Shown here: positions 14,125 to 25,327 of the stretch, one piece after another
How the letters are laid out: every line of letters starts with the position of its first letter
Position numbering within the stretch: position 1 is the stretch's first letter
Assembly (NCBI RefSeq): GCF_028453695.1
Contig: NC_135781.1
Location: 11,097,640-11,161,639, forward strand
Reading direction: 5' to 3'
Source of the DNA: Augochlora pura
Lineage: Eukaryota > Arthropoda > Insecta > Hymenoptera > Halictidae
Length of the DNA stretch: 64,000 nt
Notes under the pieces: generated by a model
Told to the model about the DNA's origin: nothing
Databases searched by the model: none
What the model saw: only the letters and a program-made list of their open reading frames with translations
Made by a program: the position numbers and the translations under genes

Positions 14125-15253
14125 ATTTATATCTTTTAAGTTCAGCTTATTTTGTCCTTACCGGAAATGGTAGCGAATATTGTAGATCAAAATTAAATGT
14201 CAATGAAACCAAACAGCTTTCCTACATTGCTCAAAATAAATATTGAAAGCGGCAATAAAAACTAATGTATAAAATAGACTAAATAAATTCTCTAAAATAC
14301 AATTACCGAAAAAGTCAAGAAATATGTTATACGGATGCGTGTTCTTAGGTTTAGCAAAACCATCTTAACGTAAGATCAATATTTGTGTTGTGTCAACGGA
14401 GATATTAATATTATTCCTTTAAATTATTTATTTTTATTTTATATTCCATTTTTTTTTATTGCACTATTTTTTTATTACACTATTTTTCAAATGCACTAAA
14501 TATCAAGATTTAATCGAATGTGAACAATACGTAAAGTTTCTTAAGTTTCATCCTGGAGTGTATGCACGAAGATCTCAATTTCATCAGAAGTTGACATAAA
14601 CCCGCAAGCAGAATGGCAGACGTATTCGGAAACACTTTAGCCTTTTGGGATGCAAATGGGCGAGTATTTATCGGGCAGAAGTTCGTAGGAAACCCCGGAT
14701 TTTTCTAGTACCAAAGTGCCATAGATTTTAATATCTCCAGAAGCTAGCTGCTCGAGCAAGACACACGCCCCCCGGCGCATCCTTGACGCGAACCGGAAGC
14801 AGTAAGTTTTCACGGGCTCGAGATTTCCCTCTTGGACGTCTCTTGCCTCTCCCCTTGATCTATTCCAGTTTTTCGTCGTTGTTTACCGCGCCGTTCCGTG
14901 ATCCATATCTGCATTCTCCTACCGGGACACCCGTGTAATGGACGGTACTTGCGGCTAACTTTACCACTACCCGTCCTTTCTTTCTTGCCAAACGTTCCCG
15001 GTGTAACCGCGCGAGAACCGTGTCCTCGAGGAATTTCCACCTTGCGGGCAACGTCGCCATCTTCCACGTCGTAAACAACATCCACGCTTTGTTTATACGA
15101 ATACCACCATCTGAAAAAGCACCATTTGATACCACATTCACGCTTCATCAACTCCTCCTTCTTTTAGCGCGCACTTATTTGCTACGTTTATTATCCGGTT
15201 AAATCGTTTGCTTAACATGAAAATTGCCGTGTAAAAAGTTATATCGTTCTATG
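14123..15253. other. Non-coding interval
   Basis: No gene or element is recognised. An AT-rich first half is followed by a CpG-rich block (about 14760-15100) whose open frames lack recognisable domains. Confidence 0.5.
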
Positions 15254-15255
15254 TA

Positions 15256-15807
15256 CTACTGTGAACAAAAAGTAAGGTGAATTTGTTTATAAATTGTAAA
15301 TTCTTTATTTATTCTTACAAATGAATTTCATCCCCTTCAAAGTAATCCCCGTCCGATAAAACGCACTTTTGCCAACGCTTTTTCCAGTCCTCGAAACAGT
15401 CGGAATAGTCTTTTTCCGGTATAGCCTTCAAGACCTTCTTCTATTCGGTTTTTTTCTTCTCGATCGTGTCAAAACGGCGTCCCCGCATTGGCCTTTTGAG
15501 TTTGCTGAATAGCCAGAAGTCGCCCGGAGCCATATCAGGCGAATACGATGGTTGCGGAACGATATGAGTCGAGTTTTTGGCAAAAAGGTCGCGAAGAACC
15601 AATGCAGTATGACATGGTGCATTATCGTGATGATTTTTGGTTGTTTACAAAAACACGTGTAACTCGGAGATAATTAAACCTTTTGACAAACAGACGCTTG
15701 GCAAATGTTATAGACAGTCCTACCAACCTAGGAAAAAGAATTTACCTGCCTTCCTAATGCCCGGGAGTTTTAAATGACAATTTCACTTTACTTTTTGATC
15801 ACAGTAG
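15256..15807 (-). mobile_element. Mariner element, internally deleted (552 bp)
   Basis: The element is flanked by TA on both sides (15254-15255 and 15808-15809). The inverted repeats start CTACTGTGAACAAAAAGTAA on the left and CTACTGTGATCAAAAAGTAA on the right. The - strand holds only the C-terminal third of a DD34D mariner transposase. The N-terminal DNA-binding region and the first catalytic Asp are missing. Full mariners are about 1.3 kb, so more than half of the element has been deleted while both ends were kept. It may still be mobilisable in trans. Confidence 0.85.
15315..15635 (-). pseudogene. Mariner transposase, C-terminal fragment
   Basis: This is a stretch of 107 codons ending at a stop. 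It starts at NHHDNAPCHT, the block with the second catalytic Asp. The block YSPDMAPGDFWLF supplies the third Asp, 35 residues later, giving the D34D spacing of mariner transposases. It ends with the usual tail (CFEDWKKRWQKC, DGDYFEGDEI). An in-frame TAG interrupts it at codon 65. Upstream of codon 1 the frame is closed by a stop, so the deletion joint lies near 15640. The fragment cannot encode an active enzyme. Confidence 0.85.
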
Positions 15808-16468
15808 TATATAAATAGATTTTAAATAATTTGAACATCGTAAAAGAATGTAGCTACTATCCCTTGCTAGAAAGATGGTATCCACAGAGTATCCCGCTCG
15901 CTCCGCCTGATTTATACAATCGCAGCCTATTTGTCTATAACCTTTCGAAACCTACTCCTATTGGTAAATAAGAAGACCAATAAACTAATCGACGCGAGGT
16001 CGCCCGCTCTGCCTAATCACGCCTCTTGTTCAGCGTGTAACTTAGTCACCAATCAAAAGTCTGACGCTAGCCAGAAGGCGTTGTTAGTTTACAATCGGCC
16101 AGATTCGAGCCCCTTGTTACTTGGAAATAGCGGCTGATAGAAAGGGATCATTTCTGTCAATAAGGCAAACACATTTAGCCTACTTCTGCGAGGGCGTTAG
16201 CATGGGTGGGTCGATGGGAATCAGTCGTACCCTTTTCTCTGTACCATATTTCCAGCAAGAAATAGTAAATAATACTGATTGCCAAAAAGATTCACAGAAT
16301 TTTATAACGCGGGCGAAACAGAAAGGAAAACGAAACAAGTTGACGCTTAACGCGTTAATATGTACTGTTAAGGCACAACTATAATTATTGCTGAGATATT
16401 GTATTTTTCGTCTACACTACTTCAGGAGAGGATATAGAATCCGACAAACCTCAGTAGTGAGCTTTGTA

Positions 16469-16588
16469 TCAAATTACGCAAGTCTTTTGCCATTGCAATC
16501 GTTCAATAGATTTCAAGCTTTGTATGTCATAAATGGGACACTGCCGCAGGACATGATCAATATCTTGTCTTTTTTGGCGTAATCTACA
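16469..16588 (-). pseudogene. LINE ORF2 C-terminal remnant
   Basis: Thirty-nine codons followed by a stop, containing QDIDHVLRQCPIYDI and an upstream Cys. This is the zinc-knuckle-like tail found after RNase H in I/Jockey-type LINEs. The intact LINE at the right edge of the window has the comparable QDLNHIIWQCPL. Nothing convincing could be read upstream, so this is a short decayed relic. Recognition rests on one motif. Confidence 0.5.
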
Positions 16589-19500
16589 ATTTTACTTTTT
16601 TCAAGCGAAAAAGTGAGACTGTAAAAGTATAACATCTTTTACGTGTTTTTGAAAAACGTATGAGAGGGTAGTAATGTTGAGTCAAAGTATCGATGCAGAG
16701 AGCGAAGTTATAGAATCTTTAGTTCTGTACCTTACTTGAAAAATTCTGAAACTGTAAAATTCACAGAAACGGTTCCTGAATCCTGTTAGTTTACAATTAT
16801 ACGTAATTTCCTGATAGTGTCGTCTCGTCTCTCAAAGAAGGCATATCAAAGCGAAAGCTAGCCGTACTTTTAATTTTCAGCTCTAAGCACTGCTTCTGGC
16901 AGTAATAGCGCAATTTTGTACGCAGTTCCCAATCACAAAATAGCAGTATTCGCAAATCATAGCGCATATTCGAGTATCTCCATCCCGCGAAAATGAAATT
17001 TTATCGTCCCATAAGAACGCTCGAAGGAAGACAACGATCATTGGCGTGGTAACATTGTAAAATCGACTATAACGTCCACAAATCGGGCATTTATTACTTA
17101 TCCAACAATCGTGGATCAGAAAGTTGGCACAAATGTCGAAGGTCTGCTTCGCTGCTTCACTTTATTGATCTCTACAACTTCGGATATTACAAAAGCGGGC
17201 ACTCGAATCGAATACGCTTTTCGAGATACGAGATTTATTTCGCGTTCCTTGGATTCGACAAGACAGGAAGAATCTGGCGGTGAAAACTGCGTTTGGAGAT
17301 AATAGTAATAATAATAACCGTACAAAGTGTAACGCGGAGGAAGATAATGAAAAGGGACCGCTTGTAATTGAACCGGGGAATGTAAAGAAGGAACTGCCCT
17401 TGGGGTTTGCTTCGTCCCTTTGATCTCCGCTTTATCATTTAACAATAGTAATGCTGTCTTCGCCACGCTTTTATTACGTTGTTATCAGACTTTGTATTCC
17501 GTAATTACGGGCTTAATACCAGCAGGCCACGTTAAGCGAGTACCATTATCCTTTGTTTTCTCCGACACCTATGCTCTTTCTTAAAACTATTCTTCATGTT
17601 CAGTGTTGAAAATGTTCCTGAGAATTTCAAGATACTTTTTCTATTTATTTGTATCATTTCGCTTGGAAAGTATTGTTTCTATTTCAGCAGCGATTAGTAC
17701 GAAGAGTTGATTTCTTGTGTTATGAATTTAATTTGGTTCCATCGATTACTTAATATTTCTTACTGAAGCGATCATTATCAATTGCACTGACGTTTTTCTG
17801 ACAACATAAAGTAATCAAATCAATAACCGAAATCACAAATCTACGGGTTAATAACATACTTTTAAAATAAAAAATGGCCTGTTCTTCCAATATTCTTTCA
17901 AAATACGTTTATACTCTTCTGGGCATAGATATTTTACTTGCAGTTTTAATAAACAAATGTGTCAGCATTTTGTAAACAAATCGATGTATTTTCTTTTATT
18001 ACAATTAACCTGACATAGAATAAATATCCCAATTTTCGCGACCCCAGATTAAAAATGTACAGGAAAAGAACAGTTTTATATATAAATTGACACCTCTCCC
18101 TGAAACTAACACGTTAATAGATAATTTATAATAATAAAATGTAATACTGGCACGATAATTCGAACACCTCTCCTATTTTATAGGGTATCAAAGCTTTATT
18201 AAATTATTCACAGATTTGATCGCAGAACTGACTCGTAGAAGCCCAGAAAAATTACAAATGCATTTTATTTAAAATCAGTTTAATGCAGTTTATTTAAAAT
18301 CATAAGTAACATAAAAATTTTCCGAATCAACTGCAATAAATTATAGTTGAATAAAACTACACTTCTTCTTTCGATGATTTCAACAGAACAAAGAGAGCGT
18401 GTAAGAATATTCTTCTATCCTCCTGTCTCCATAGCTTGCTATTTCATCCCACGACGACCGTGCCCAAAAATGTCTATCTCAGATGCAGTTCAGGAATGCA
18501 TCGAACGTGCAACGCTGCGCAGGGTTGCAAAGCAAAGAAGGTCGGGAAACAACGTGCTGATTAACACACCGCCGGCGCGCAGCAGCGTAAACAGGCGAAA
18601 GCGTAGGGAAACAGGGGCCGATCTTTGCGGATGTACCGCGATGCATCGTGATGCACCTCGCGTCGAAAACTATTCGACCCGTGTGTTCGAAAGAGGTAAC
18701 CAATGATCGTGCGGAGACCAATAACCGCAGAACGTTATACAGTCTACCTACCGTTTATTAAACGTTTCAGTGTCCCCACTCACTCTTTCTCTCTCGCAAT
18801 AAAACCGACTAGTGCATTTAAGCGGCGCATAGCGGTTCGCGAATTCGCTTTCTGTGGCTTGAATTATCTCAGCGTTGTATCAAGATGTGGTTACGTTGTA
18901 GTACAATAAGGTCGTTGAATTTGTCCCGACACCAGCTAGAATAATTTCAATTTATTATTATCAATAATATATATTTTAATAATTTTAGAATAATTTATAT
19001 TTATATGTAAAAAATTGGAAGTACTGGTCAACTTTTATTGGAAACCTTTTATATCAAATCGTGATTCATTTCGAAATTGGATACGAACGTTCACTGCGCA
19101 GGTTATGCAAACTCGAAACAAATTTACGTCCCCGTTTTAAAAACCGACCAAACTTTCATATAGGGGAAGTCCGACGTTAAATATTTCCTTCTACAAAACA
19201 TTGTTGAAGCATAAATTGTTTAGGAGCATTTTTCATACGTAAGCTTTTGACAGTTTTAATACGAGTATTTGCACGCATAAAAGTATGTTAAAAACTTGCA
19301 TATTGATATTTTGTAACAAGTAATTCAATCAATTAGTTCTAATCTTAATTTCATATTCTTTTTCCTTTATAACACCGTATCTAATCACAGATTTATATGA
19401 GATTATTAATATTCTATAATAGATTTCTGGGTTCCAAGGAGCTGTCCAAAAATGAAATTCAAATATCAAAGTTGAAAAATTGAATCTTTGCTACAAATTA

Positions 19501-19726
19501 TTGTTTCCCAGACCACTGTGCGGCGGAGAAAAATTTCCATTATGCTCTCGGGGCTCGCAGTCGAAACTGCTTCGCCCACACGAAAGAGGACGGGTCACTC
19601 CCATTTAATTTCGCGGTTTCTCTTCTTTCATCTTCCCTGCTCAGGTTTCTCGGGCACCGTTGCCATCACCTCCGTCTTCTTTCTCCGGCTTTCGGCTAGC
19701 GAAAGAAAAAGAGAAGAGAATGAGAA

Positions 19727-19774
19727 AAAGAGAGAGAGAGAGAGAGAGAGAACAAGGCGAAGAGAGAGAGAGAG
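19727..19774. repeat. Interrupted (GA)n tract
   Basis: AG/GA dinucleotide runs broken by a short ACAAGGCGA-type interruption, within a wider purine-rich strand (about 19703-19776). Confidence 0.9.
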
Positions 19775-22700
19775 GACCGCCCCCTGCTTCGTTCTCATTA
19801 GCCCGGCATTTATCCTTTAGAATCGCGGTTGACCAAAAATCCGGCTCGCAACGAGGACTCCCGGCACAATTAAGTCTTTATTCGCCGGTTCGTGGATTCT
19901 CGATCGCGCACGCTCTAATTGCGGACACACAATTAACGGACGTAAATAACCAACCCCCCTCCCGTGGCTCCGGTGCTCGCCACCGCAGCCGCGCGCGGAC
20001 TCCTAATTAATTCGCAGCTCGTCGTTATCCCGAGTAAACGAATCGTATCCCCGCTGTTCCGCGCGAAATTTTCGTCGCTTCGTGTAACGAACTACACCGC
20101 CGAATTGGAGACCCGATCTTGTCGTGCGATTTGAATAACCCGCTCAAATGGAACCCGGCGGGGACGACTCTTCGTTAGCGAAGAGATCGGACTTCTGGAT
20201 TTATTGTCTTTGTAGTGAAAACTCGAGTGGCGGTAGAGTTCGGTACTCTTACTGACGAACCTAGTATTTTACGGACTCGTATTTTGTGTTGCTTTGTAAT
20301 TGGCAATCTGTTCGTTTGATTGTTCGGTGATCTGTAATTTTTTTTAAGCATTATAAATTCTGATTCGAGGGGTTTTACACGGATATTGATAAAGGGTAGA
20401 ATCATAAGCTTCTGCAAAATAAATAATCTTTCTTTACGTCGTTAATAATAAAAAAATACAAAACCGAAATATCGATTCTTTCTAGGTTAACACGGTCTTG
20501 AGATAATTCTCAAGACATCGTCCATAAAAAATATTAAAGAGTTAGATCAACCAGATCCTAAGATGGTTTCGGGAAATCATTAATTAGAGACAGTTAGATT
20601 AAAGTTAATTCTGCAACAGCGAAATCACATGAAAGCTGCCTCTCTGAGACTGGCAACAGAGCTTTGGCTGCATCAGGTGTACAACATACTTAATTAAGTT
20701 TAACTCGTTAAAGTGGAATTAGAAGATTGTAATTATCGTCTGTCTTTGCTGCATTTAAAGTTGCCAAAGTACGTTAATCTTATTATTGACATATCAGATG
20801 TAAAATCTGAAAATCTTGCTATTTTGTTTATTGCGTTATTATTGATATAAGAGTGGCAAGCAAAAGATTAAAATCAATTGTTCTTACTTTGCTCATCGAT
20901 AATTAAAGGGTATAAATAGAAACAAAAAGCATATTAGAAACTTTCCATTTGTACCATTTTTATTGACAATTACAATTACCATTACAAATGAATAAGTAAT
21001 TAATAATGATCCCACAGACCTGCAATTGTGGTTAAAAGTTAGTAAAAAGTTTCACTTGTATGCAAATAATTATCACATTGAAAACAAGTAGCTCTGAAAA
21101 AACGTCGTGTTCCGCGTAGAATAGTTTGCAGAAGATTTTGTAGCAACAAAGATCAAGAGAAGGATGATAAGGCTAATCGAATCGAGAGAAAAGTCTCGCT
21201 TCCCTATCAAAGTCATTGATCGAAGAGTAGAGGTTTGCTCGTTTATCGCGTGGCGAAAGGAAGAAAGTGAAGAGCCGAGGCGGAATCCTCGGCAGAATCC
21301 ACGGCAGAAGCTAGACGGAATCGTTTTCCCGAGTCTTTGCACGCAACACCGACGGGACGGTGGTTTTAGTGAAAAGGGTTGCCGCTATAGACAGCGGGAA
21401 GCAAGAAGGGAAGGCAAAGGGACGGTGGGAAAAGAAGCGGTCGATCGAGTACGGCGGCAGCGTGTTCGACCCGAGGAAGCCCGACATTCCTTGGCAACGT
21501 AAAACGATGTTAGCGATGGGCTCGTGCCAACGCGTGTCGCTTATCCTTTGAACTGCGACGAAGTTACTTCCGGTTCCTTGATCGCCGCTTCTTTCCAGCC
21601 ACCCCCTCTCCCTCCCCGCCGACCCCTTCCTGCGGCGTTACCATCCGATTTCATTCGATTTCGTGGCTCCGTGCAGCCGCCGTAAAACTTGTCTCTCTGT
21701 TACCGGCCGATCAATTTCTCTCCCGTTAATTGCTACATCGTCCTGGAATTTCCTTTCACGCTTTTACGAAGTCAAATACGAAGCAGCGAAGCAGCGCGAG
21801 ATTCCCGCGAAGCTCAGAATCGTTGATTTAAAATATCGTAACGAGAAAGTGGAATATGATCAGAATATCGAATGAAACCACGTACTTAGAAGTTGCCACT
21901 TATACTTAAATGTTCGTTTCCCACTATAATGTTTCAATGACATATACAGTGGTGTGAGCAATTGTAAACCCATAATAGCTTTTTCAAATTTTTAGTAATA
22001 TCTAAGCAATTTTGTTTCGATTAAGTCTTCGTTAAAACATCGGCAACAGTGTAATAGCTATCTAAACTGCATCAAATGATTTGAATGCAAGACTTGTTTT
22101 AGAATTGAACGTCGATGGAAATAACTGAAATTCCTGAGGTACGATTGAAAGGGTCGTAAGAATTGCTTGAAAATTTGCAGCGAAGGATGTGCGAAGTAAT
22201 CGCAAGAGACAGCGGTTAGCTAAAAGAAATAAAGAAACGAATTTAAAACTGTCTCGAGGGTTGGCCGGCGATTAAAGGGGGTGAAAGTCGGGGGTTTAAG
22301 AATTGGCCAGGCTGTGGAAAGTGGAAATCGATCTAAATTTCTTACCTGTGACCGGTGAGTGGGCGTCGGAAGTGCATAGTGTCCGCTGGCCGATCGCCAA
22401 CGAGTCCGAACGACCATCACGAAGATAGATTTACTCGCAATTCGAGCGAAAGACACTCGGTAGGAATTCGAGACGCGAATCGGCCGGAGATAGCGCGACG
22501 GCGAAACGTGATTTCGCTGCGGCACCGTCGACAACGACAACGAAACTGACGACCGATCGAATCCCGTCGTCGAGCGATTTAATCCCTCGGTTTGATCGAC
22601 GGGACACAGAAGCGAGCACCTCTTTCTCCTTCCGCTCCTCTTCCTCGTTTCCCAACCCTCGTCGCAAGAAAGGGGGAACAACCGTCGTTCTAACGGTGCG

Positions 22701-22781
22701 AAATGTTCTTGCGCTTGCAGAATCGGTGACGACGTGACGACCACGATCACGGAGACACGCGAAGACACGAGTCAACCAATC

Positions 22782-22901
22782 ATGGCTAAAAGCGCCGAGA
22801 GGATACCGGGTACCACAATCAGGCACAGGACCAGAGACGACGGATGCTGCTCCGTCAACTTCCTTAAATATGTCCTTCATATCTACAACGTGGTGTTGTT
22901 C
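22782..22901 (+). CDS. Tetraspanin (CD151/TSPAN11-like), exon 1
   Basis: First coding exon of a tetraspanin: 40 codons, ending in phase 0 at a GTAAGT donor. The ATG at 22782 has A at -3 and G at +4. The protein starts MAKSAERIPGTT; then a basic cytoplasmic stretch and the juxtamembrane motif DDGCCSVNFLKY lead into the first half of membrane segment 1. Cysteines next to the membrane are typical palmitoylation sites of the family. No following exon is found on the + strand before the gap at 25228. The matching exon 2 is on the - strand at 40086-40277 in the next contig. See the exon 3-5 entry for the whole protein. Confidence 0.88.
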
Positions 22902-25227
22902 GTAAGTAGATGCCACTTTACTGTTCCCGCGAGACCAATCGTCGCCACGTGCAATGCGGCCACGCGAGACAAATAAGTAAAATCGAAATACTTACGTATA
23001 ACGATATCAGACCTTGTCAAATTATTATATGCTGTAAGTTATACGTATATAGTAAATAAGAGAATATCGATCAGATTTTATGCGAAGCTCAATTGTCTAT
23101 ATCACAGAAAAGGTACAACACATCCTGAAATTGAAATAGTTTCTAATTTGTTGAATTTTACATTTTTGTCCCACGTACCTTTGTTCTTGTCGAATTCTGT
23201 CGGATCTCGGATTTGATTATTGTTGCATGATTCTATACCGCTATATACTATTTTACAAAGATTTAAAAGGCGACTTGGTTTCCAATTTTCTCTAAGCAAT
23301 CAAAAATCATTTAGTAATAATATGACTGAACCAATTAATTACAGATAGTTAGAACATTAAAAATGTTTTCTCCGTAAGTAGTCCCGGAACAGAATTAGTC
23401 GATCGATTTTGATCGAATTCCAACTTAATCGGGTTTCACGCAATTCTCCAGTTATAAACCAGAAAAATCTTCCGACGTCACGGCAGGCGAGCTTGTTTTT
23501 CAGTGTAGCGCGTCTAAGAAATTTTTAAGTCCGGTGTAACAAGCATTCGCTTTTCGCGGGCGTTGTAAGCACCGTGACCCGCGCGATGATACAACCCATA
23601 AAATGCTAATGAAGCCTCGGACCACTGGTCGCGCAAGGTGCAGCCGCGTTACGATGCAACCACCTTAAGCAAAAGCATCCGAAGAATCGGAGGAAGAGAA
23701 AGGGCGCGGATCGATCGGTAGCGCCCTATGCACAGCTGCATCGGAATTTAATGAATCGTAATTTAATGAATCGCAATTTAATGCATCGCAGGTTAATGCA
23801 TTGCAATTTAATGCATTGCGATTTAATGCTTCGCGATTTTATGCGTAAAACGTCGACGCCTCGTTGAGCCTTCTGCCTCTGGGAGATTAAAAATTAGCGC
23901 GGTAGAAGAGAGACCTTGTTCGAGCCTTGCACCCTGTTATTGACGCCGTCTTTCCGAGGATGCTCGTTTTTCATAATTTCGACCGTCCTGAATTCCCGCC
24001 GTTGCTTGAGGCAAACCTTTAATAACGACTCGAGGGTCATAGAAATGTTCTCGAGACCCTAAATCCTCCTTAGGCTCGCTGTCTGATCCTTTTCGGCCGG
24101 ACAGGGCACCGCTGTCGCGATCGTCTAGAAAGCTTTGTGCTTTGCTGAGTATTTCGTAGGAATTCTCTAGAGTTAAGAGTCTAGAACATCGAGCGTAGTA
24201 CCGCACAAATTTCCCGGGAAGTTTCGGGATATTTCGTAAAATGTTTAACAGTGGCACAACACGGTCTCGATGAATTTTCTCGTTTCTTCGAATTTATCGA
24301 AATAAATTTCTGCGGTATGTTTGTATCGTAAAATGTGATTCTCGTGATACCTAGATTGTCGATTTCGTGTAATCGTAGCCTCAGAGTTCCCAAAATGTTG
24401 TAATTGACTTGTAGAAAATCTTTTTGTGGGAAAGTAGAATAATCAATAAAGTAATACCCGTAGATTTTACACAATTGTGATAAAAATAAGTAACTAAAAT
24501 TTTGAAACAGAGAACAAATTGTTAAGCAAAGAAATCACTTTCTACCCGGCTTATGTTTGTTACAATTCACAAAGAGCAGCCTAGTTTTACTATTTTAATA
24601 AAAAAAAATTGCTAAAAATAGCGAACCATGACCGTATAGTGCCACAACGTTGGTGTTTGTGTGCACTCTTGACTGCACCTCGAGCCAGAACCTCGTAAAG
24701 CAATTAAATCATCGACAGAACGATTAATTAACCAATACATAGTATCGTAATGCGCGAACCAAAGCGTCGGCCAGCTTTTTGCGTCCCGTAATTGCCGATT
24801 GTCCGGGAGTCGAGCTCCCTCGAACGCCGCAGAGGAACGATTAATTACTTAATTTTCATTTCTCCGGCTCTCGTAATCTCCATTTCGCCTCATACTTTGA
24901 CCGAGATATCAAAGTTCTGCCTTAACGAGATACCGTTCGATTAGTTTCTCTTAATACCTGGCTAAGTCATAGGGTTCTACGAGAATGATCTCTACGCGCT
25001 TCGAAACCTTGAAACTGTTAATTAAACTTCCAAACTATTAGCGAATTCCAACTTACTGAACTGTAGAGCCCGCTGGCGGTGAAAGACATGAAACGGCGAG
25101 TTTGAAGCAAGTTTTTAACACCTTGGCAATGACATAATTCAGTGAATTTGTAAAAGATTAGGAATACAAAGAAACCGTAATTCCCTTCAATTTCTTCCGT
25201 TGTAATAGGACTTAGTTATACCAAACC
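22902..25227. other. Tetraspanin intron 1, left part
   Basis: Follows the donor at 22902. It contains a 15-bp tandem repeat (23745-23845) and otherwise no recognised feature before the assembly gap. Confidence 0.6.
23745..23845. repeat. 15-bp tandem repeat, about 6.7 copies
   Basis: The unit is AATTTAATGCATTGC with variants (ATCGT, ATCGC, TTCGC endings). Copies are in register and diverge by 1-3 bases. Confidence 0.9.
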
Positions 25228-25327
25228 NNNNNNNNNNNNNNNNNNNNNNNNNNNNNNNNNNNNNNNNNNNNNNNNNNNNNNNNNNNNNNNNNNNNNNNNN
25301 NNNNNNNNNNNNNNNNNNNNNNNNNNN
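25228..25327. other. Assembly gap, 100 N
   Basis: Exactly 100 N, a conventional placeholder for a gap of unknown size. It is the left border of the contig that appears inverted. Confidence 0.99.

Larger units (their letters stand above)
15810..22781. other. Interval upstream of the tetraspanin exon 1
   Basis: Apart from the LINE scrap and the (GA)n tract listed separately, no gene is recognised. CpG-rich blocks lie at about 18430-18690, 19500-20170, 21200-21800 and 22340-22780. The last adjoins tetraspanin exon 1 and may hold its promoter and 5' untranslated region. A possible 3' splice site (TTGCGCTTGCAG, ending 22720) lies 61 bp before the start codon. A short hairpin (arms GTCTTGAGA and its inverse) lies at 20495-20516. 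Confidence 0.45.

Noticed and set aside
20487..20516. TTAA followed by a 9-bp-arm hairpin
   Set aside because: No partner end; the hairpin centre is only 15 bp from the TTAA. Kept as a plain short inverted repeat.
21945..21965. Possible mariner end (TA then CAGTGGTGTGAGCA)
   Set aside because: Only one end found; no inverse copy nearby and no coding remnant.
22220..22916. Frames of 182 and 161 codons on the - strand over tetraspanin exon 1
   Set aside because: They are antisense shadows of the exon and its CpG-rich upstream region.
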